A DNA stretch of 64,000 bases from an uncultured Kiritimatiellota bacterium (lineage in GTDB: Bacteria > Verrucomicrobiota > Kiritimatiellia > RFP12 > UBA1067): NCBI GenBank assembly GCA_934667425.1, contig CAKULV010000002.1, forward strand, positions 89,173-153,172, written 5' to 3'. The position numbers and the translations under genes are program-made. Position 1 is the first letter of the stretch. Each line of letters opens with the position of its first letter. Shown here piece by piece: positions 32,849-40,928 of the stretch. The notes beneath the pieces are model-generated. The model was not told the DNA's origin, ran no database searches, and was given only the letters and a program-made list of their open reading frames with translations.

Positions 32849-34123
32849 ATGAATAAGATCATGACTTTGCTGCTGCTGTTGCCCGCATGCCTGTTTGCGG
32901 CCGGAATAGAGATGCTTGCCCCGCCCGAAGGGTCTCTACAGCCGATCCTCAATGCGGAGCAGAAGGCGTTTCTCGCCAAGCCAAGGGCCGAACGCATCGC
33001 CTTCATGGCGGAAGAGGCCAACCGCAAGCCGATGACGCGGTGGGGCTGGACGCCAGTGAAGACGCTTCTGCGGTGGAAAGCCCTTGAACCAACAGGTGCG
33101 AAGGCGAAATATGAAGTGAGGGTCGTGTGCGTCGATACCGGCAAGACCGCCTTTGAGGTGACGACCAACGCCTGTGAGATCGCGATAGACAACCTTGAGA
33201 TCGCGCGGACATACAGATGGACGGTGCGCTGTCCGCTCGCGGGCGGCGACAAGACCGGCGAGGCCACATTCCGCACGGAGGATATTCCCCCTCGCCTCGT
33301 GCGCCTCGACGGTGTGCCGAACATGCGCGACATAGGGGGACGCATCGGATTTGATGGCCGTCGTATCAGGCAGGGCCTTGTGTACCGGTCGGGTGGACTG
33401 AACAACAACGCAAACAGGTTCTATTCGAAGGATCAGGTCCTTGAGATGTATAGGGACGGAACGCTTATGTCGGCAGTCCCTGAACTTTCTCGTGCGGATG
33501 CGTCCAGGATAAAGAGGCATCTTGACGCCGGGAAGCCAGAGAAAGCCGATCTCACGCACCTCGTCAGGAAATGGCAACCGGGTGCAGACCGTCTCAACGA
33601 CAGGACTCGCGCCTTTGCCAGGGAACAGTTTGGCATCAGAACCGACATAGACCTCCGCGAGCCTCGTGCGGTGTATGGCATGACAGGATCGCCGCTTGGC
33701 CCTGATGTCCGCTGGGTGAACATCTCTTCGAGCGCATACGCGGCGTTCGGCAGGGAGGCGGGACGCGAAGCGTTCAAGAAGGTGTTTCGCGTATTTCTGG
33801 ACGAGGCGAACTATCCCATAGACTTCCATTGCATAGCGGGTGCGGACCGCACCGGCGCGGTGGCGGCAGTGATAGAGGGTTTGCTTGGCGTGGATGAGGA
33901 GGAGATATACCGCGACTGGGAGGTGACGGCTTTCCACAACCCGAACATAATGTTCCGTCACGAGACATACTTCAACCATCTAATCGAAGTGTTCGATGCC
34001 TATCCCGGAAAGACTCTGAACGAACGCATCCTTGCGTATGTCCTTTCACTCGGCTTCACCCAGGAGGATGTCGATTGGCTGAGGGAATTCCTGCTTGAGA
34101 AGCCAAAGGACGTGGCGAAATGA
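32849..34123 (+). CDS. Secreted tyrosine-protein-phosphatase-like protein
   Basis: 424 residues. A signal peptide (NKIMTLLLLLPACLFAAG) is followed by an N-terminal fibronectin-like beta domain (residues 40-150; KYEVRVVCVDTGKTAFEVTT) and a PF13350-type phosphatase domain (LDGVPNMRDIGGRIGFDGRR, VYRSGGL, IRTDIDLR) with the catalytic P-loop HCIAGADRTG (nucleophile C328, R334). The family acts on phosphotyrosine, phosphoserine or phosphoinositides; with a signal peptide this one must work outside the cytoplasm. It begins 24 bp after the Tat phosphoesterase gene, with which it is probably co-transcribed. Confidence 0.87.
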   Translation: MNKIMTLLLLLPACLFAAGIEMLAPPEGSLQPILNAEQKAFLAKPRAERIAFMAEEANRKPMTRWGWTPVKTLLRWKALEPTGAKAKYEVRVVCVDTGKTAFEVTTNACEIAIDNLEIARTYRWTVRCPLAGGDKTGEATFRTEDIPPRLVRLDGVPNMRDIGGRIGFDGRRIRQGLVYRSGGLNNNANRFYSKDQVLEMYRDGTLMSAVPELSRADASRIKRHLDAGKPEKADLTHLVRKWQPGADRLNDRTRAFAREQFGIRTDIDLREPRAVYGMTGSPLGPDVRWVNISSSAYAAFGREAGREAFKKVFRVFLDEANYPIDFHCIAGADRTGAVAAVIEGLLGVDEEEIYRDWEVTAFHNPNIMFRHETYFNHLIEVFDAYPGKTLNERILAYVLSLGFTQEDVDWLREFLLEKPKDVAK

Positions 34124-34127
34124 ATTA

Positions 34128-34136
34128 TGATATAAT
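34128..34136 (+). promoter_or_regulatory. Extended -10 promoter (leaderless) for the DUF4838 gene
   Basis: TGATATAAT lies right after the stop of the phosphatase gene; the -10 ends 6 nt before ATG 34143, the shortest spacing in the window. Confidence 0.72.
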
Positions 34137-34142
34137 GGACAC

Positions 34143-36446
34143 ATGAAAAACATACTTTGCGTAACGTGCTTTGCAATGGCCGCTTCAGCCGCAAGCGGCG
34201 TGGTTTCGGAGAATGGCGCAGGGCGCACGGTCGTCTTCGAGCCGGGCCGCACCGAGGTCGTGCTCGCGGATGGCGCTCCCGGCGCGGCGGCATTCGCCGC
34301 GTCCGAGGCGACCAACTTCCTGTCTCGCGTCCTTGGGACGGCGGTGCCTGTCGTTTCCCGTCCGACAGGCAAAGGGGTCGCTTCGCTCGTCCTTGGGTCT
34401 AACGCATGGAGCGTTGCGGCAGGTGCGGTCCCCGAAGGTTCCGCGCGTGACGGATTCCGCATTCGCGCCGTGGGCGATGGCGTGTACATCGTCGGCAATG
34501 ACGACGACGTGGATGTCCCCGGCTTGATGAGGCGAGGCGCACACAACGCCCGCTTCCGCAGCGGGACGCTCTTTGGCGTGTACGAATTCCTCGAGCGCTT
34601 CGCCGGCGTACGCTTCTACTTTCCGGGCGAGATGGGCACGGTCGTGCCGCGATCGGGGAGGATTGCGGCAGTCGGCGACATTTCGGTAAAGCCGGAGTTC
34701 GCCGTGCGCGATTGCTACATTTCGGCCGCCGGGATGTGGCCGGACGACATCGGCGAGAACGGGCCTGTAAGGATATCGGAGAGAGAGGCGAATGGCCTCC
34801 GCCTGCTCTACAAGCTGCGTCTGCGCGAATGCGCGGAACGGCCTTCGTGCTGCCATGGGCAGAACGGATTCCGCATCGCGGAGCGCTTCAGCGACACGCA
34901 TCCTGAATATTTCATGCTGCGGAAGGACGGCACGCGCTGCACGGGCACGAAATTCGAGCACAACTGGCAGGGACGGCAGCTCTGCCACACTTCGCCCGTT
35001 TGGGATGTGATCAGGGAAGAGACGATCGATCGCATACGCAAGGGCGCGAAGAGCGTAGACGTGATGCCGCAGGACGGCATGCAGCCGTGCTGGTGCGCCG
35101 CATGCCAGGCGCGTTTCTGCACGACGAACTTTTCGCTGTCGTCCGGATATGCGACAGACCTCATCTGGTCCAACACCGTCGCGGTCGCAAAGGCGATCAC
35201 CGCCGCCGGACTCAAGGGATCCGTTTCGCAGATGGCATACGGGACGTACCGCAACATTCCGGACATCGACATCCCCGATAACGTCAACCTTGTCCTGGCG
35301 GTCGGTGGCCCATGGAGCGAGTCTCATCCCGACATTCGCGACAGGCAGGTGGAGTTCGTGCGAAACTGGTCGCGGAAACTGGGACGCAAGGTTGCGTGGA
35401 TATGGACGTATCCGATGAAGAACTATGGACGCCTTCAGGCGCCCGGCGTGCCGCAACACGCTCCGCATGCGTACCTCTCGTTCTATGGACGGGTGGCGCC
35501 GTACATCAACGGATCGTTTGTCGAGACGAACTGCGGCGATGGCGGAGTGCTCCATCTGATCCACAACTACCTCAACTTCTATGCGTTCTCAAAGTTTGCG
35601 TGGGATCATTCCTTCGACCTTGATGCGGCTCTTGCTGAGCATGACAGGCTCATGTTCGGGGCCGGTGCGAAAGAGATGGGCAAGTTCTTCGAACGCCTTG
35701 AAAAGCTGTGGATCGGCAAGGTGGCGATCCCAAGCGTGATCGGCGAGACTGAGATAGGCCCCGTTATGATCACTGGGCCGTCGGAACTTGATCTCTGGAC
35801 CAGAATCTACACGCCGGAGGTGGTTGCGGAGCTGGGCGGGTATCTGGATCGAGCCTCGAAACTCGCCGGCGCCGATCCCATGGCATCGAAAAGGATCGCA
35901 TGGATCCGCGCTGGCTTCTACGGAACCTTGCTGGAATCATCCTCTGCGTTCATGAAGGACATTTCGGTCGAGCGCGAGCTTTCCCGTCGCGCGTCATCTG
36001 CGGCCACGAACGTGCTGGACGGGATCGGATTCTCACTGCCGAAGGGATGCTCCCGTGACAAGACAACGTGCATCACGCCCTCCGGATCGGTGAAGGTCGT
36101 TGCCGCAGGGAATCTCTATGTTGGAGTGCCGCTAAGTGGAAGGCTTAGGCCAAACACGAGGTATCGTCTTTCGTATTTTATAAGGCTGGACGGATTGCGG
36201 TCCGGGAAGGGCTGGGGAGGAGCCTGTGCGGAATACGAAGAGTACGCTCCAGAGTATCGCGCCGTGCGGACGCCATCCGGCAAGTGCTGGCAGGGAACGC
36301 GAGAATGGCTTCACCAGAGTGGCGAGTTCACCACTGGCCCTCTTGCCGACCAGCCGCAGTGCCGTCCGCATTTCTGGCTTCGCGTGTTCAACTCGACGGG
36401 AACGGTGTGGTTCGACGGCATGCGGATCGAGGAATGCGCCAGATAG
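34143..36446 (+). CDS. Secreted DUF4838-family protein (glycoside-hydrolase-like)
   Basis: 767 residues. A signal peptide (KNILCVTCFAMAASAASG) precedes an alpha-glucuronidase-like N-terminal domain (AASEATNFLSRVLGTAVPVV, LFGVYEFLERFAGVRFYFPG). A central DUF4838/TIM-barrel region carries HPEYFMLRKDG, QLCHTSPV, DVMPQDGMQPCWCAACQ and IWTYPMKNY. The C-terminal part is a beta-sandwich of carbohydrate-binding type (LRPNTRYRLSYFIRLDG; WFDGMRIEE). The family is abundant in polysaccharide-degrading anaerobes, but its reaction is not established. It stands among rhamnosidases and other secreted hydrolases, which supports a glycan-processing role. Confidence 0.85.
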   Translation: MKNILCVTCFAMAASAASGVVSENGAGRTVVFEPGRTEVVLADGAPGAAAFAASEATNFLSRVLGTAVPVVSRPTGKGVASLVLGSNAWSVAAGAVPEGSARDGFRIRAVGDGVYIVGNDDDVDVPGLMRRGAHNARFRSGTLFGVYEFLERFAGVRFYFPGEMGTVVPRSGRIAAVGDISVKPEFAVRDCYISAAGMWPDDIGENGPVRISEREANGLRLLYKLRLRECAERPSCCHGQNGFRIAERFSDTHPEYFMLRKDGTRCTGTKFEHNWQGRQLCHTSPVWDVIREETIDRIRKGAKSVDVMPQDGMQPCWCAACQARFCTTNFSLSSGYATDLIWSNTVAVAKAITAAGLKGSVSQMAYGTYRNIPDIDIPDNVNLVLAVGGPWSESHPDIRDRQVEFVRNWSRKLGRKVAWIWTYPMKNYGRLQAPGVPQHAPHAYLSFYGRVAPYINGSFVETNCGDGGVLHLIHNYLNFYAFSKFAWDHSFDLDAALAEHDRLMFGAGAKEMGKFFERLEKLWIGKVAIPSVIGETEIGPVMITGPSELDLWTRIYTPEVVAELGGYLDRASKLAGADPMASKRIAWIRAGFYGTLLESSSAFMKDISVERELSRRASSAATNVLDGIGFSLPKGCSRDKTTCITPSGSVKVVAAGNLYVGVPLSGRLRPNTRYRLSYFIRLDGLRSGKGWGGACAEYEEYAPEYRAVRTPSGKCWQGTREWLHQSGEFTTGPLADQPQCRPHFWLRVFNSTGTVWFDGMRIEECAR

Positions 36447-36470
36447 GCATGGTAATGTAGCCATTCGTTA

Positions 36471-36784
36471 TTTACGATTTGCGATTTGCGATTTGCGATT
36501 GCATTTGGGGATTGCAAGAATTGGTGCATTTATGTGGCGACGGCGCCCCGCCGTCGCACCGGTCGCAATACGACGGCGAGGGTGCACCCCTCTAGCGACC
36601 GCTTGCGCGGCTCGCTTCGCTCGGGGGATACGTCGCCACTTGTCAAATTGCAATCGGAAATCGAAAATGGTGATTTAGTTGGTAGATGGTAGTTGGTAGA
36701 TGGTAGGTTTCCGGTCGCAGAGGACTGCGACCCTCCCGCGCAACGCCTCACTGCTGAAACCTACCAACTACCATCTACCAACTA
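36471..36784 (+). repeat. Intergenic repeat cluster upstream of the ATPase gene
   Basis: Contents in order: ATTTACG/ATTTGCG heptads (36471-36500); a GC palindrome GCGACGGCGCCCCGCCGTCGC (36536-36556); a 99-bp direct repeat (36569-36667) whose second copy is at 38178-38276; TTGGTAG/ATGGTAG heptads (36678-36707); the hairpin GGTCGCAG-AGGA-CTGCGACC (36713-36732); and an inverted heptad run CTACCAACTACCATCTACCA (36761-36780). The two heptad runs face each other around the hairpin. No coding potential is seen between 36447 and 36884. Confidence 0.9.
36569..36667 (+). repeat. 99-bp direct repeat, left copy
   Basis: Differs from the right copy (38178-38276) at two positions (T/C in GGGTGCACCCC; G/C near the end). 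It begins TACGACGGCGAGGG and ends AAATCGAAAA, and includes the arm CTTGCGCGGCTCGCTTCGCT. The two copies lie 1609 bp apart in the same orientation and enclose the ATPase gene. Confidence 0.95.
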
Positions 36785-36799
36785 AACGGCAAAATCCGT

Positions 36800-36828
36800 T
36801 TGCGTTTTGCAATGGGGAATAGTACAAT
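36800..36828 (+). promoter_or_regulatory. Sigma-70 type promoter of the ATPase gene
   Basis: TTGCGT, a 17-bp spacer, then TACAAT. It has a recognisable -35, unlike most promoters here, and gives a leader of about 50 nt with GGAGG before the GTG start at 36885. Confidence 0.6.
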
Positions 36829-36884
36829 GTGCGCCATCGGTAAAAATCCGAAGTTGAAGTTCGCTTTTTTAACGGAGGCGTGGA

Positions 36885-38051
36885 GTGATAAAAAGACAAA
36901 TGGCCGAATGGATGGAGATGATGGCTCGCGAGTACGCCGTTGTCTCGATAATGGGTCCGAGGCAGTCCGGCAAGACCACCTTGGCAAAGACGCTCTTCCC
37001 AGACTACGGATATGTCAATCTCGAAGACCCGGATCTGCGCAGGGCTGCGGAGGCGGATGGCGCAGACTTCATGGATAGGCATCCCGCTCCGCTAATCCTC
37101 GACGAGGTGCAGCGCGTCCCGGAACTCTTGAGCCGCATACAGGTGAAAGTGGACGAAAACCCTTCGCGGAAAGCCGCCTACATCCTGACCGGCTCCCACC
37201 AGCCTGCCTTGCGCGAGGGAATCTCGCAGTCTCTCGCGGGACGCATTGCGATTGCGACGCTTATGCCGCTTACCATAGGGGAGATCTCCACATCATGTCC
37301 ATTGCCCGCCCGCAACGACCTCGTCTTCAACGGCTTCATGCCCCGCATCTACGGTGAGGGCGCGACACCGGGATTCCTCTACTCAAACTATCTCGCCACC
37401 TATGTCGAGCGCGACGTGAACGCCATCCTCGCACTGAAGGACAGGCGGCAGTTCGAGACGTTCCTGCGTCTCGTGGCGGGGCGTGTGGGGCAGCTCATGA
37501 ACTACGAGGCCATAGCCTCCGAGGTCGGCGTGAGCGCGGCGACGGTCAAGGCATGGCTGTCAGTCCTGGAGGCGAGCTACATAACCTTTACACTCCCGTG
37601 CTACTACCGGAACTTCGGGAAGCGGTTCGTAAAGGCGCCCAAGGTGTACTTCACGGATGTCGGGTTGTGCTGCCATCTGCTTGGCATCCGCGAGGCTGGG
37701 CAGGTTGATCGGGATCCAGCCTTCGGCGGGCTTTTCGAGAACATGGTGATTGCGGACATCCTGAAGACCCGGCTCAACAGGGGGCTTGAGCCGGACATGT
37801 ACTTTGTGCGCGACTACAAGGGATTCGAGGTCGATCTGCTCGTCGAAAACGGGCGCACTGTCGATCTATACGAGATAAAGTCTTCCGTGAGCTTCCACGA
37901 GTCGTTCGCGGACAACGTGAGCCGACTCGCCTCGATCATGGACAGTGTTGGACGGAAGACGGTAGTGTATTCGGGGCGGCCTGCATCCGCTAAAGGCATC
38001 GAATTCGTCAACTACGCCAGTGTCGGGCAGTTGGTAGATGGTAGTGGGTAG
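36885..38051 (+). CDS. AAA_14/DUF4143 ATP-binding protein
   Basis: 388-residue soluble ATPase. An N-terminal AAA_14 domain carries Walker A GPRQSGKT (residues 24-31), Walker B LILDEVQRVPE and sensor-1 ILTGSHQ, followed by winged-helix-like and DUF4143 segments (NYEAIASEVGVSAATVKAWL; KAPKVYFTDVGLCCHLLGI; nuclease-like FEVDLLVENGRTVDLYEIKS). The last motif, D-x13-E-x-K, resembles a PD-(D/E)XK core. Proteins of this family are widespread, often in many copies per genome, and poorly understood. GTG 36885 has GGAGG 8 nt upstream. The final residues QLVDGSG and the TAG stop are encoded by a heptad repeat. The gene sits alone between 99-bp direct repeats. Confidence 0.86.
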   Translation: MIKRQMAEWMEMMAREYAVVSIMGPRQSGKTTLAKTLFPDYGYVNLEDPDLRRAAEADGADFMDRHPAPLILDEVQRVPELLSRIQVKVDENPSRKAAYILTGSHQPALREGISQSLAGRIAIATLMPLTIGEISTSCPLPARNDLVFNGFMPRIYGEGATPGFLYSNYLATYVERDVNAILALKDRRQFETFLRLVAGRVGQLMNYEAIASEVGVSAATVKAWLSVLEASYITFTLPCYYRNFGKRFVKAPKVYFTDVGLCCHLLGIREAGQVDRDPAFGGLFENMVIADILKTRLNRGLEPDMYFVRDYKGFEVDLLVENGRTVDLYEIKSSVSFHESFADNVSRLASIMDSVGRKTVVYSGRPASAKGIEFVNYASVGQLVDGSG

Positions 38052-38402
38052 GTTTTAGGTTTCAGGTTTTAGGTTTCAGCAGTTGGTAGTTGGTAGATGG
38101 TAGTTGGTAGTTGGTAGGTGGTAGGTTTCAGGTCGCAGAGGACTGCGACCCTCCCGTGGCATAGCGTGGCGATGATGTACGACGGCGAGGGCGCACCCCT
38201 CTAGCGACCGCTTGCGCGGCTCGCTTCGCTCGGGGGATACGTCGCCACTTGTCAAATTGCAATCGCAAATCGAAAAATCGCAAATGATATAGGTCGCAGA
38301 GGACTGCGACCCTCCCGTGGCGGGGTGTTCGGTCGCAGTACCATCTACCAACTACCAACTGCTGAAACCTATAACCTGAAACCTAAAACCTACCAACTAC
38401 CA
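38026..38402 (+). repeat. Intergenic repeat cluster downstream of the ATPase gene
   Basis: Contents: heptads TTGGTAG/ATGGTAG from inside the ATPase gene end; TTTTAGG/TTTCAGG heptads (38050-38079); a second TTGGTAG run (38081-38125); hairpin GGTCGCAG-AGGA-CTGCGACC at 38131-38150 and again at 38292-38311; the right 99-bp direct repeat (38178-38276); and an inverted run of the same heptads (38341-38401). The outer heptad runs are in opposite orientation. No gene is seen in 38052-38546. Confidence 0.9.
38178..38276 (+). repeat. 99-bp direct repeat, right copy
   Basis: Second copy of the element at 36569-36667, 97 of 99 positions identical by eye, same orientation. Confidence 0.95.
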
Positions 38403-38570
38403 TTTGCGTCGCCACTGGAAGTCGATGATCCATGCGGCGCTTTCATATCCGCCAATTTTCAAAATGCAATTTTCGCTGGAATTTACAAGTCGAAGGTTGC
38501 GAGATTTGCGGCGAATTGATACATTGCGGGACATAGCGAAAGGAGCGTGTCTGCATGGAAGAAAAAAAAA

Positions 38571-40919
38571 ATGAAGTTGGCGAGCGCAATGCTCGTGGCG
38601 TCTGCATACGCCTTCGCCGGCGTAGGCAACAGGGAGAATGACGCCTATTACCCCCAGCCCACATACGTGTGGTCCTTGAAAGAGGATGGCTCAACCGTGA
38701 GCTCGTGGCTGTCAAACGCCTCTGGCCAGTGGGGAGAGGATTCGTCCCACCCCAATAACGACAACGACTACTACGTCCCGGCGGCGTGGCGGCGCATTGC
38801 GGCGGCGGTGGCCTCTTCTGCGGACGCCGCCATGCCGTTCGCCGGACGCAGCCTTACCGTCGCCTGTGAGCTGCATAATCCTGCGGCATATGCCCAGTGG
38901 ATCAACCTCGGGGACAACGTCACCCTGCTCGGCGGCGCAGTGTTCAGCTGGTCCAGCATCGGCAATGTGACAGGCTCACGGTTGTCCATCGATCGGTCGA
39001 ACGACCAGTGGCCCGTGTATCTCAGATGGATGCCGCGCGACGATGGCATCAAGACGACGACTTTCGCGGTTCCGCTTGAAGGCGATGCCGAACAGCGCGT
39101 GGACTGGATGGGATACAAGTATGACCCCAATTCGGCCAAATGCTACGCCGGTCGCTTCAATCTGGCGTCCGCGTGGCCGGATTTCCATGGCAAGGTTGTC
39201 GTAAGCAACAACAACGAGCTGCAGGCCGCCATGTTCTCGTCGCCCGGGCGGTTCGAGTTCCATGACGCGAAATTAATCCTCACGGGCGTGGACGGTGCGT
39301 CATCGCTTGGTTCCCTTAAGCTGACGTCCTCGGCGCATCTGCTTTTCTCAGGCGCGAACAATTCGCATGTGCTGGAGATCGCCGACCGGCTGGAGCTTGA
39401 GCCAGGGGCGGCGATCCTTGGCGGAAAGTTCACCGATTGGAAGGTGCCGGAACCATCGCAATATCCGATGTTCCGCCTTTCTCCGCAGGCGGTTGAGGCG
39501 GGCGTTCCCGACATGTCCGGCGTAAGGCATGAGCTGGGCGATTCGATCCAGGAGGTCTGCAACTTGCCTCGCGTCGAATGGTACGTAAGTGAGCTTGCCG
39601 ATGGCGGGGCCGAGATCGGCATTTCCCGTAAAGGCGTTGTGACAATAGCCAAAGGGACGGACTACAACAACACGCCATTCCGCAACGGACAGTCGGCGGC
39701 GGATTTCCTTTCGGACGGCAGTGACTGGCATGGCGGAGTGGACTACATGGACAATGCCCATAACCTTATCATGCGCGAAACGCGGTATGATTTCCGGGGC
39801 GATTCGCTTACGCTGCGGGCGTCGGCGGTTGGGCTCTACGGCGATTTCACATGCGGCGAGCTTTCCTTTACGAGGGGAGTCCGCACAAGGCTGATGAGGG
39901 AGTCGGCGGTCTTGAGGATCGGCGGCGGGTTGAGCTTGCATGACGACGTGGATGTGCCGGCCGCGAGGCTCAATGTGGGCAACCGCAGCACACTCCGGAT
40001 CGAATCGAACCTGTCCGGCTGCGGACGCGCCAGCGCAGAGCTGTCGCCTGAGGCGACTGGCAACATAGCCAATTGGTGCGGTGCGCTGGAACTCGCGGGC
40101 GACAATGCCGCGTGGACCGGCACGCTTTCGCTGGACGCCGGCGCGGAGGGCGACTTCAGGGCGTACTTCGAGGACAAGGGACATCCGGCGTACCGTCCGA
40201 GCTCCGTCTCGAACGTGACGCTCGTCGCCCACGGCCCAACCTCGCTTGGAGGTGCGCTTGAGACGTTGAACCCCAGTGCGATTCTGGTCGGGAACGAGTG
40301 CCGGCTGTCCTTTGCAGAGACGGCGACGTTCGAAGCGGCGAATCGTGGCATAGCCTTTGCCGGCAAAGGCTACCTGCGCGTGGAGGAAGGCGTCGCCGCC
40401 ACGATTCGCCAGCCTCTGACATTTGCAGACGGGGCGCATGTCGTAAAGGAGGGAGGCGGCAGGCTTGACCTTGGCGTGGCGCCTGCGCTTCCCGAAGGCG
40501 GCTCCGCCACTCTCCGTGTCGATTCAGGGGATGTCGGTGTGCTTGCGCCTAAGGCATTCGCATCCATTGACGTTGCGATAGGTGCGTCTTCGCGGGTGGT
40601 CGTCCCTGCCGGCGGCGAGGGTGTTGATCTGACAGTCGCCCGTTCGCTCACCGTCGGCGGCAGCGGCGGACGGCTGAAGATGTCGATAGACTTCTCCGGC
40701 GAAGAGGTGTTTCCGCAGGAACGTTCGGTGCGACTCCTTAAGTTTGGCCTGGGGCAGAGCGCACTGATCGGTGCGGTCGGGGCGCCGATGGTGAAGGTTG
40801 TCGGCTCTCCCGTGCATTATACCGTGTACAAGATTTCCCAGATGGAAGATGATTCCGGCAATTCGGTGGTCATGGCGAGACTGATGCGCCACCCGCCATT
40901 TGTCCTGAGCGTTAGGTAA
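38571..40919 (+). CDS. Secreted autotransporter-like beta-rich surface protein
   Basis: About 782 residues. A signal peptide (KLASAMLVASAYAFAGVG) is followed by a long repetitive beta-structure with autotransporter-associated-strand character (LRIGGGLSLHDDVDVPAARL; NVTLVAHGPTSLGGALETL; HVVKEGGGRLDLGVAPAL). No catalytic motif and no outer-membrane barrel domain were recognised. The start is uncertain. AAAGGAG (38538-38544) is well placed for ATG 38555, but that ATG is out of frame because of a run of ten A (38562-38571); ATG 38571 is in frame but 26 nt from the ribosome-binding site, and GTG 38547 is too close to it. A one-base shorter run would join ATG 38555 to the signal peptide. The GH78 gene follows 10 bp downstream. 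Confidence 0.78.
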   Translation: MKLASAMLVASAYAFAGVGNRENDAYYPQPTYVWSLKEDGSTVSSWLSNASGQWGEDSSHPNNDNDYYVPAAWRRIAAAVASSADAAMPFAGRSLTVACELHNPAAYAQWINLGDNVTLLGGAVFSWSSIGNVTGSRLSIDRSNDQWPVYLRWMPRDDGIKTTTFAVPLEGDAEQRVDWMGYKYDPNSAKCYAGRFNLASAWPDFHGKVVVSNNNELQAAMFSSPGRFEFHDAKLILTGVDGASSLGSLKLTSSAHLLFSGANNSHVLEIADRLELEPGAAILGGKFTDWKVPEPSQYPMFRLSPQAVEAGVPDMSGVRHELGDSIQEVCNLPRVEWYVSELADGGAEIGISRKGVVTIAKGTDYNNTPFRNGQSAADFLSDGSDWHGGVDYMDNAHNLIMRETRYDFRGDSLTLRASAVGLYGDFTCGELSFTRGVRTRLMRESAVLRIGGGLSLHDDVDVPAARLNVGNRSTLRIESNLSGCGRASAELSPEATGNIANWCGALELAGDNAAWTGTLSLDAGAEGDFRAYFEDKGHPAYRPSSVSNVTLVAHGPTSLGGALETLNPSAILVGNECRLSFAETATFEAANRGIAFAGKGYLRVEEGVAATIRQPLTFADGAHVVKEGGGRLDLGVAPALPEGGSATLRVDSGDVGVLAPKAFASIDVAIGASSRVVVPAGGEGVDLTVARSLTVGGSGGRLKMSIDFSGEEVFPQERSVRLLKFGLGQSALIGAVGAPMVKVVGSPVHYTVYKISQMEDDSGNSVVMARLMRHPPFVLSVR

Positions 40920-40928
40920 GGCTGAGTC

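Noticed and set aside
36471..38402. CRISPR array
   Set aside because: Repeats are 7-8 bp units or single palindromes without regular unique spacers, and no cas gene is present.
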